Below are positions 57,760 to 64,000 of a DNA stretch of 64,000 bases, piece after piece. Origin of the DNA: Rhodobacterales bacterium HKCCA1288. Lineage in GTDB: Bacteria > Pseudomonadota > Alphaproteobacteria > Rhodobacterales > Rhodobacteraceae. The stretch is from assembly GCA_015693905.1 (NCBI GenBank), contig CP065161.1:248001-312000 (forward strand), written 5' to 3'. The notes beneath the pieces were generated by a model. That model did not search any database, was not told the DNA's origin, and saw only the letters and a program-made list of their open reading frames with translations. Position numbers and translations under genes: made by a program. How positions within the stretch are numbered: position 1 is the first letter of the stretch; each line of letters opens with the position of its first letter.

Positions 57760-58673
57760 TCGCGCGCGCTGTTGCGGATCACATCCCCCACGCGGTCAAT
57801 CATGAATTCCATGAAAAGCCGCGTTTTGGGGTCTTGTCTGCGCCGATGGGTGAAAAGACAGGCCATTTGAATAGGGGCGGGTGGGGTTTCTGTTGCCACG
57901 GGCACAAGCGCGCCTGAGCTGAGATGCTCGGCCACCTCAAAGATGGGTTTCATTACAATCCCATGCCCCGCCAAAGCCCAGTCTGTCAGGACATCGCCAT
58001 CATCGGATTCGTAACGCCCGGCCACGCGGAACCGCTCAAACCCTGCTTTGGTTTGCAACCGCCATTGAAATTCCTTTGCCCCTGGAAAGCGCAAGTTGAG
58101 GCATTCATGTCGCTCGGTCACGAGATCAGCGCCTGATTTGGGCATCCCCCGCGCCGCGATATAGGCAGGCGCTGCACACAATACCCGCGCGACATCCGCA
58201 ATCTTGCGGATGCGCAGATTGCTATCCTCGGGTTCCCCGAGGAAAAACGCCAGATCAAGCCCTTCGGTGGTCAGATCAATCTTGCGATCTGACAGGCGCA
58301 GACGCACATGAATTTCAGGGTATTGCGCGATAAAATCTGGCACATGGGGCGCGATCAAGCGCCGACCCACCCCCAAAGGTGCGGCCACATAGAGACTGCC
58401 TTTGAGGTTCTCTGTGATGTTGACGATCTGCGCTTCGGCATCCTCGACCGATTCCAAAATCCGCGTTGCCCCCCTATAAAAGGCTTGGCCCTGCTCGGTG
58501 GGGGTGAGGTTGCGGGTTGTGCGCTGAAACAGACGCACGCCCAAATGTTCCTCAAGTTGAGAAATCCGCGAAGATGTCACGGCAGGTGAGATGCGCAAAT
58601 CGCGCCCTGCCGCCGACATTGACCCAAGCTCGTAGACACGGACAAAGGTTCGGATATTATCAATATAGGACAT
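57756..58673 (-). CDS. LysR family transcriptional regulator
   Basis: The 305-residue regulator has an N-terminal winged helix-turn-helix ([39 protein letters not shown]) and a periplasmic-binding-like effector domain. It sits between hiuH and puuD and is divergent from puuD, the classical position for a LysR-type regulator of the adjacent purine genes. The effector is unknown; urate or an intermediate is a reasonable guess. Confidence 0.88.
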   Translation of the reverse strand: MSYIDNIRTFVRVYELGSMSAAGRDLRISPAVTSSRISQLEEHLGVRLFQRTTRNLTPTEQGQAFYRGATRILESVEDAEAQIVNITENLKGSLYVAAPLGVGRRLIAPHVPDFIAQYPEIHVRLRLSDRKIDLTTEGLDLAFFLGEPEDSNLRIRKIADVARVLCAAPAYIAARGMPKSGADLVTERHECLNLRFPGAKEFQWRLQTKAGFERFRVAGRYESDDGDVLTDWALAGHGIVMKPIFEVAEHLSSGALVPVATETPPAPIQMACLFTHRRRQDPKTRLFMEFMIDRVGDVIRNSARD

Positions 58674-58777
58674 TGTTTTGCTTTTTTTGATACTGCTTGG
58701 CGTTTGCCCGTAATAGCAGAATAAACCTCAGCCGCCTAGTATGCAGGAAAGACAAGTAACAACAGGGAGATGCCGGT

Positions 58778-60004
58778 ATGTATGATCTGGCCATCATTTG
58801 GGATTGGATCGCGTTTTCCGTCAGGTGGCTGCATGTCATCACGGCGATGGCGTGGATTGGTGCATCCTTGTTTTTCATTGCCTTGGATTTGGGGCTGCGG
58901 CCTGTGCCAAATATGCCCAAAGGGGCCTATGGCGAAGAATGGCAGGTGCATGGCGGCGGCTTTTACCACATTCAGAAATATTTGGTCGCCCCTGAAAACA
59001 TGCCCGAGCATCTGATCTGGCACAAATGGCAAAGCTATATGACTTGGGTCTCAGGTGCAGCTTTGTTGATGATTGTTTATTGGGTCGGGGGCGAGTTGTT
59101 CTTGCTTGACCCGACAAAGGCCAATTTGGCGCTGTGGCAGGGGATTTTGATCTCAGGCGGCTCGTTGGCCTTGGGGTGGGTTCTGTATGACCAGCTTTGC
59201 AAATCGCCTTTGGGTGAGAACCCTACGACCCTGATGTTGATCCTGTTTGTGATCCTTGTGGTGATGTCTTGGGGGTATCATCAGGTCTTTACGGGGCGGG
59301 CGGCGCTGCTGCATTTGGGGGCCTTTACCGCGACTATTATGACGGGGAATGTGTTTTTCCAGATCATGCCGAACCAACGCATTGTGGTAGCAGATCTCAA
59401 GGCGGGGCGCACGCCTGATGCGAAATATGGCAAGATCGCCAAGCTGCGCTCAACCCATAACAATTACCTCACGCTGCCCGTTATTTTTCTGATGCTGTCC
59501 AATCATTATCCGCTCGCCTTTGCGACCGAATATTCGTGGATCATTGCAAGCTTGATCTTCCTGACGGGTGTGACCATTCGCCATTATTTCAACACGATGC
59601 ACGCCACGGGCAAGGGGCCGCATTGGACATGGGCGGTCACGGTCTTGCTGATGATTGTCATCGCTTGGCTGTCAATCCCACGCACGGCAGAAACCTACGA
59701 GGCCGCAGCAAGCCGCGCCTTGACGCCCTATGAGGCCGAGATGGTCGCGGCAGACGGGTTTGAAGAGGCCTATTATGCCGTGATCGGCAATTGCTCGATG
59801 TGCCATGCCCGTGAACCCGCATGGGATGGTATCCGTTGGGCCCCGAAAAATGTCTATCTCGAAACCGAGGCGGATGTGGCCCGTCATGCCAGCCAGATTT
59901 ATACTCAGGCGGGCGTTTCCCATGCGATGCCGCCCCCAAATGCCTTTGCAATGGATGATGAGGCGCGCCGCGCCATCGTGGCATGGGTGCAGGCCGCGCG
60001 CTAG
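58778..60004 (+). CDS. puuD: Membrane-bound urate oxidase PuuD with cytochrome c domain
   Basis: The 408-residue protein is the membrane urate oxidase that replaces soluble uricase in many proteobacteria. The N-terminal ~320 residues hold eight or nine membrane helices with conserved His (SVRWLHVITAMAWIGASLF, MSWGYHQVFTGRAALLH). The C-terminus is a cytochrome c domain with heme motif CSMCH at 339-343 and a likely distal Met in SHAMPPPNAFAM. It hands electrons to the respiratory chain rather than making hydrogen peroxide. GGGAG precedes ATG 58778. Confidence 0.93.
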   Translation: MYDLAIIWDWIAFSVRWLHVITAMAWIGASLFFIALDLGLRPVPNMPKGAYGEEWQVHGGGFYHIQKYLVAPENMPEHLIWHKWQSYMTWVSGAALLMIVYWVGGELFLLDPTKANLALWQGILISGGSLALGWVLYDQLCKSPLGENPTTLMLILFVILVVMSWGYHQVFTGRAALLHLGAFTATIMTGNVFFQIMPNQRIVVADLKAGRTPDAKYGKIAKLRSTHNNYLTLPVIFLMLSNHYPLAFATEYSWIIASLIFLTGVTIRHYFNTMHATGKGPHWTWAVTVLLMIVIAWLSIPRTAETYEAAASRALTPYEAEMVAADGFEEAYYAVIGNCSMCHAREPAWDGIRWAPKNVYLETEADVARHASQIYTQAGVSHAMPPPNAFAMDDEARRAIVAWVQAAR

Positions 60005-60816
60005 GGGCAGCGCCCCCCAATGGCGGCGGTGACCTGATCGGCGGCTTCGCGCACCATGCCGCCAAAATCCATGGAACGTGTCAGCGACAGCCGAAATGCG
60101 GGGCCAGAGATTGAGATGCCCGCCACAGGTTCGCCATGCACATTGAAGATCGGGGCTGCAATGCAGCGCATTCCTTCGGCGCGCTCTTGGTCATCAATGG
60201 CAAATCCGCGCGCACGGGCCTGATCGAGATCGGCGCGCAAGGCTGCCTCATCTGTTAGGCTATGCGCGGTAAAGGCCGACAAGCCCCGTTTGAGGATGAT
60301 TGACTGCACATGGGCGGGCGGAAGCCATGCCAATAACGCCTTACCAATTCCAGAGACATGCATCGGCGCGCGGGTTCCGGGTGGAAAAAAGGCGCGGATC
60401 GCTTCGTGGGTTTCGACTTGCGTCAGGAATAAAACCTCATCCTGCATTTCGACACCCAAATTTGCCGTCTCGCCCGTTTCGCGCATCAGCCGCGTCATGC
60501 CTGCGCGGGATCGTTCCACAACATTGGTGCGGCGCAAAAAAGCAGACCCGATTTGAAAGGCGCCCGCGCCGATATGCCAGACCTGCTGCATCTCATCGCA
60601 TTCGACCATCCCGCGCGTCTGCAATGTGGTCAACGCGCGATAGAGCGTTGCGGTGGCCTGACCCGTTTCCTCGGCCAGTTCAGACAGCCGCAAACCAGGT
60701 TTTTGTGCCACCACCTCCATCACGGCAAGCGCGCGATCTAGGGCCTGCACCGTGTTTTGTTCGGTCTTGTCATGAAAGGCCTTCGGACGGCCCCTTTGAC
60801 GCGTGGTTGATGTCAT
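60001..60816 (-). CDS. bhcR: IclR family regulator of the beta-hydroxyaspartate cycle (BhcR)
   Basis: The 271-residue regulator has the IclR winged helix (TVQALDRALAVMEVVAQKPG, LSELAEETGQATATLYRAL) and a C-terminal ligand domain (AEGMRCIAAPIFNVHGEPVAG). It is divergent from bhcA, and BhcR is an IclR-type protein that binds glyoxylate and controls the bhc operon. I set the start at ATG 60816; the longer frame from 60897 runs back into the promoter. Its stop overlaps the puuD stop on the other strand by four bases. Confidence 0.88.
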   Translation of the reverse strand: MTSTTRQRGRPKAFHDKTEQNTVQALDRALAVMEVVAQKPGLRLSELAEETGQATATLYRALTTLQTRGMVECDEMQQVWHIGAGAFQIGSAFLRRTNVVERSRAGMTRLMRETGETANLGVEMQDEVLFLTQVETHEAIRAFFPPGTRAPMHVSGIGKALLAWLPPAHVQSIILKRGLSAFTAHSLTDEAALRADLDQARARGFAIDDQERAEGMRCIAAPIFNVHGEPVAGISISGPAFRLSLTRSMDFGGMVREAADQVTAAIGGRCP

Positions 60817-60878
60817 ATTTGCGGCCCTTTCATTTGCAAAGAGAGAAGTGAAAAACTGCAACGCATTGAATTTTATGA

Positions 60879-60896
60879 TGAAAAAGTATTTTTTCA
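60879..60896 (+). promoter_or_regulatory. Inverted repeat between bhcR and bhcA, candidate BhcR operator
   Basis: TGAAAAA (60879-60885), four bases, TTTTTCA (60890-60896): a perfect 7-base inverted repeat, 63 bases before the bhcR start and 89 before bhcA. IclR regulators commonly bind such A/T-rich palindromes between divergent genes. Confidence 0.45.
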
Positions 60897-60984
60897 CCTA
60901 TTAAAAAATTATTTCGAAAAAATTGCGAGCTGTAAAGCCCCCCTGTTAATCTGCACCCAACCTTTGAAGGGAGGGCCGCACGAG

Positions 60985-62175
60985 ATGTCGTTTCAAAATC
61001 CAGTTTTCATTCCTGGGCCAACCAATATCCCAGAGAGCATTCGCAAAGCCTGTGATATGCCCACGCTTGACCACCGCAGTCCCGCCTTTGGCGCGATGTT
61101 CAAACCCGCCGTGGCGGGGGTGCGCCGCGTGTTGAAAATGACCGAGGGCGAAGTGATCTTGCTGCCCTCGACAGGCACAGGCGGGTGGGAGGCGGCCATC
61201 ACCAACACATTGAGTGCGGGTGACACTGTTCTTGCCGCGCGGTTTGGCATGTTCAGCCATCGCTGGATTGACATGTGCCAACGCCATGGTCTGAACGTCC
61301 AGATCATTGATGTGCCATGGGGGCAGGCGGCCCCGATTGCGCAGATTGAGGCGGCGTTGCGCGCGGATGTTCAGGGCAAGATCAAAGTCGTCCTTGCCAC
61401 CCATAATGAAACCGCGACAGGGGTGCGCTCTGATATAGCGGGGATACGCGCGGCCCTCGATGCCGCAGGCCATGATGCGATGCTGTTTGTCGATGGCGTG
61501 TCATCCATTGCGTCTATGCCATTTGAGTTTGACGCTTGGGGGGTCGATATTGCCGTGGCAGGTAGCCAGAAAGGCTTCATGCTGCCTGCAGGCCTTGCGA
61601 TTTTGGGCGTCAGCCCCAAGGCCTTGGCGGCAATGGACAGTGCCACCCTGCCGCGCTGTTTCTTTGATTTCCGCGACATGCTGAAATCCTACGCGGCGGG
61701 GGGATATCCCTACACCCCTTCTGTTGGTCTGATCGCGGGCCTGTCTCACTCTATCGCACTTCTTGAGGGCGAGGGGTTAGAGGCTGTTTATGCCCGTCAC
61801 CACCGATTGGCTGAAGGGGTGCGCCGTGCTGTTGCGGCATGGGGTCTGCAGATTTGTGCAACCGATCCTGCCACGGCCTCTGACACAGTGACGGCGGTGG
61901 TGGTGCCTGCGGGGAAATGCGGCACCGAACTCGCGCAGCTTGCCGCCACTAAATATGGCGTGGCCTTTGGTGTGGGTCTGGGCGAGGTCGCAGGCAAGGT
62001 GTTTCGCATCGGCCATTTGGGGATGTTGACCGATGTTATGGTTCTTTCTGGTCTGGCCACTGCCGAAATGTGCATGGCCGATCTGGGATGGGACATCCCG
62101 CTTGGGTCAGGGGTTGCCGCTGCGCAGGATTATTTCCGCGCGGATCAAACCGCCCTTCGCCAAGCTGCTGAATGA
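60985..62175 (+). CDS. bhcA: Aspartate-glyoxylate aminotransferase BhcA
   Basis: The 396-residue PLP enzyme transfers the amino group of aspartate to glyoxylate, giving glycine and oxaloacetate. It is a class V aminotransferase: FIPGPTNIPESIRKACDMPT, STGTGGWEAAITNTLSAGDT, VVLATHNETATGV, VDGVSSIASMPFEFD, and the PLP lysine (Lys196) in AGSQKGFMLPAG. Serine-glyoxylate aminotransferases are similar, but the following dehydratase and aldolase genes fix the assignment. GGGAGG precedes ATG 60985. Confidence 0.92.
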   Translation: MSFQNPVFIPGPTNIPESIRKACDMPTLDHRSPAFGAMFKPAVAGVRRVLKMTEGEVILLPSTGTGGWEAAITNTLSAGDTVLAARFGMFSHRWIDMCQRHGLNVQIIDVPWGQAAPIAQIEAALRADVQGKIKVVLATHNETATGVRSDIAGIRAALDAAGHDAMLFVDGVSSIASMPFEFDAWGVDIAVAGSQKGFMLPAGLAILGVSPKALAAMDSATLPRCFFDFRDMLKSYAAGGYPYTPSVGLIAGLSHSIALLEGEGLEAVYARHHRLAEGVRRAVAAWGLQICATDPATASDTVTAVVVPAGKCGTELAQLAATKYGVAFGVGLGEVAGKVFRIGHLGMLTDVMVLSGLATAEMCMADLGWDIPLGSGVAAAQDYFRADQTALRQAAE

Positions 62176-62187
62176 GAGGGTAAAAAT

Positions 62188-63159
62188 ATGAACGACCTTA
62201 GCCCAATTTCCGTGCCAAGCTATCAAGACAGCCTTGATGCCTACGCACGGATCACGCCCTATATCCACCGCACGCCCATTCTGACCTCGCGCTTTTTGAA
62301 CGCGTTGGTCGGGGGGGAGATGTTCTTTAAATGTGAGAACTTTCAGAAGGCAGGCGCCTTCAAGGTGCGCGGTGCATGTAATGCGGTGTTTGGCCTGTCA
62401 GATGCAGAGGCGGCACGCGGCGTTTGCACCCATTCGAGTGGCAATCACGCCTTGTCTTTGTCCTATGCAGCAGGGCGGCGGGGCATTCCGTGCCATGTGG
62501 TGATGCCGCACAGCGCGCCGCAGGCCAAAAAAGACGCGGTGCGGGGCTATGGCGGGATCATCACGGAATGTGAGCCTTCGACAACCTCGCGCGAGGCGGT
62601 CTTTGCCGAGGTGCAGGCGAAAACAGGCGGCAATTTTGTGCATCCCTATAATGATCCCCGCGTGATTGCAGGCCAAGCCACCTGTTCGCGTGAATTGATC
62701 GAAGATGTGCCCAATCTTGACGCTGTAGTGGCCCCAATTGGCGGGGGTGGTATGATCTCTGGCACCTGTTTGACGCTGTCAAATATCGCCCCTGAGATCA
62801 AAATATATGCCGCCGAACCAGACCAAGCGGATGATGCCGCGCGCAGTTTTCGGGCAGGCCATATCATCGCGGATGACGCGCCCCAGACCATCGCGGATGG
62901 TTTGAAAGTGCCGTTGAAAGACCTGACTTGGCATTTTGTGAAATCCCATGTCACCGATATTTTGACCGCAAGCGAAGATGAAATCGTGGATGCGATGAAA
63001 CTGACTTGGGCGCGCATGAAAATTGTGATCGAGCCAAGCTGTGCAGTGCCCTTGGCGGTGATTTTGAAGAACAAACATCTCTTTGCGGGCAAGCGCACTG
63101 GGGTGATTATTACAGGCGGCAATGTCGATTTAGACCGTTTGCCATGGATGAAAGGCTAA
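62188..63159 (+). CDS. bhcB: Beta-hydroxyaspartate dehydratase BhcB
   Basis: The 323-residue fold-type II PLP enzyme removes water from erythro-beta-hydroxyaspartate to form iminosuccinate. It has the PLP lysine (Lys59) in KAGAFKVRGACNA, THSSGNHALSLSYAAG, and the phosphate loop VVAPIGGGGMISGT; it looks like a threonine dehydratase or serine racemase without a regulatory domain. Its place between bhcA and bhcC, 12 and 4 bases from them, gives the specific name. Confidence 0.92.
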   Translation: MNDLSPISVPSYQDSLDAYARITPYIHRTPILTSRFLNALVGGEMFFKCENFQKAGAFKVRGACNAVFGLSDAEAARGVCTHSSGNHALSLSYAAGRRGIPCHVVMPHSAPQAKKDAVRGYGGIITECEPSTTSREAVFAEVQAKTGGNFVHPYNDPRVIAGQATCSRELIEDVPNLDAVVAPIGGGGMISGTCLTLSNIAPEIKIYAAEPDQADDAARSFRAGHIIADDAPQTIADGLKVPLKDLTWHFVKSHVTDILTASEDEIVDAMKLTWARMKIVIEPSCAVPLAVILKNKHLFAGKRTGVIITGGNVDLDRLPWMKG

Positions 63160-63163
63160 GAGC

Positions 63164-64000
63164 ATGAACACCCATACAAGTTTTGAAAATCTGGAAGTTG
63201 GCTATGACATTCCCGCGCTGCCTGGCATGGCGGAGGCGGATATCCAGACCCCGTGCTTGATCCTTGATCTCGATGCGCTTGAGCGCAACATCAAGAAAAT
63301 GGGCGATTATGCCGCCGCCCATGGGATGCGCCACCGTGTGCATGGCAAGATGCATAAATCAGTCGATGTGGCGAAGTTGCAAGAAAGCCTTGGCGGGGCC
63401 TGTGGTGTCTGCTGCCAAAAGGTGAGCGAGGCCGAAGTTTTTGCCCGCGGCGGTATTCGGGATGTTTTGGTCAGCAATCAGGTGCGCGACCCGCAAAAAA
63501 TTGATCGTTTGGCACGGATCCCCCTTTTGGGCGCGCGCGCGATTTGCTGTGTCGATGATCTGAGCAACATCGCCGATCTTTCTGCGGCTGCCACCCGTCA
63601 CGGCACGGTCATCGAATGTCTGGTTGAGATTGATTGCGGGGCAGGGCGCTGTGGTGTCACCACCACCCCCGAGGTTGTGGCCTTAGCCCGCGCCATTGAT
63701 GCGGCCGAGGGGTTAAAATTTGCAGGCATTCAGGCCTATCAAGGCGCAATGCAGCATCTTGATCACTATGAAGACCGCAAAGCGAAAATTGCGGTTGCCG
63801 TGGCCATGGTCAAGGACGCGGTCGATACATTGGCCGCAGAAGGGATTGCCTGCGATATCGTGGGCGGTGGCGGCACAGGCAGCTATTATTTCGAAAGTAC
63901 ATCGGGCGTCTATAACGAGCTTCAATGTGGCTCTTACGCCTTTATGGATGCGGATTATGGCCGCATTCTTGATGAAAACGGCAACCGCATTGACCGCGGC
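63164..64000 (+). CDS. bhcC: Beta-hydroxyaspartate aldolase BhcC (partial, cut by the window edge)
   Basis: The visible 279 residues form the N-terminal alanine-racemase-like barrel of a D-threonine-aldolase-type enzyme: TPCLILDLDALERNIKKMGD, the PLP lysine region RVHGKMHKSVDVAKL, LVEIDCGAGRCGV and IVGGGGTGSYYFES. BhcC condenses glycine with glyoxylate to give beta-hydroxyaspartate. The frame is still open at base 64000; roughly the last quarter, with the metal-binding C-terminal domain, is missing. bhcD (iminosuccinate reductase) would be expected next. Confidence 0.92.
   Translation, partial: MNTHTSFENLEVGYDIPALPGMAEADIQTPCLILDLDALERNIKKMGDYAAAHGMRHRVHGKMHKSVDVAKLQESLGGACGVCCQKVSEAEVFARGGIRDVLVSNQVRDPQKIDRLARIPLLGARAICCVDDLSNIADLSAAATRHGTVIECLVEIDCGAGRCGVTTTPEVVALARAIDAAEGLKFAGIQAYQGAMQHLDHYEDRKAKIAVAVAMVKDAVDTLAAEGIACDIVGGGGTGSYYFESTSGVYNELQCGSYAFMDADYGRILDENGNRIDRG

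Overview
The window looks like a chromosomal segment of an alphaproteobacterium of the Rhodobacteraceae (Roseobacter group). The evidence is the adjacent sciP-ctrA cell-cycle pair, a usg-family gene, the zwf-pgl-pgi Entner-Doudoroff-entry operon, a LexA box of the alphaproteobacterial GTTC-N7-GTTC type, and a beta-hydroxyaspartate-cycle cluster. I see no insertion sequence, prophage, CRISPR array or replication origin.

Layout. 0.2-22.6 kb: housekeeping genes (AsmA-like envelope protein, queA, an MFS transporter, lpd, uvrA, a secreted PPC-repeat protein, tpiA, a 2-oxoglutarate oxygenase, a glycosyltransferase/FkbM methyltransferase pair, two Fe-S assembly factors, a protease-like/RimK fusion, tgt, lon and an HU-like protein). 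22.6-25.1 kb: four tRNA genes (Val-CAC, Val-TAC, two identical Asp-GTC) around a pocket of small secreted proteins and a frameshifted superinfection-immunity-like gene. 25.2-40.9 kb: mnmA, sciP-ctrA, ligA, recG, a tiny membrane-peptide gene behind a LexA box, an IscU-like scaffold, hisI, gluQ, trmFO, a barrel-like protein, gyrA, usg, dsbB and a YqaA-type protein. 41-46.2 kb: zwf-pgl-pgi behind a LacI-type palindrome, then two minor genes.

46.4-60 kb is a purine-catabolism block. It starts with a candidate NMT1-type (xanthine) riboswitch ahead of an NMT1/THI5-like ABC importer. The complete urease operon ureDA-(small His-rich protein)-BCEFG follows, then ureidoglycine aminohydrolase, ureidoglycolate lyase, a fused allantoinase/OHCU decarboxylase, hydroxyisourate hydrolase, a LysR regulator and the membrane urate oxidase PuuD. 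The end products of this route are urea, which urease uses, and glyoxylate. Directly next door (60-64 kb, running off the right edge) lies the beta-hydroxyaspartate cycle, bhcR-bhcA-bhcB-bhcC, which turns glyoxylate into C4 units. The last 18 kb therefore read as one nitrogen-and-carbon salvage unit from imported purine to ammonia and oxaloacetate. Locally it lacks only xanthine dehydrogenase, allantoate amidohydrolase and bhcD.

Other points of interest are a SOS-controlled 40-residue membrane peptide, an HU-like gene whose stop codon lies inside a tRNA gene, a possible 18-codon leader coupled to lon, a candidate sRNA before zwf, and a perfect CtrA box in front of ctrA. All calls rest on reading the sequence and on remembered family knowledge; no database search was run.
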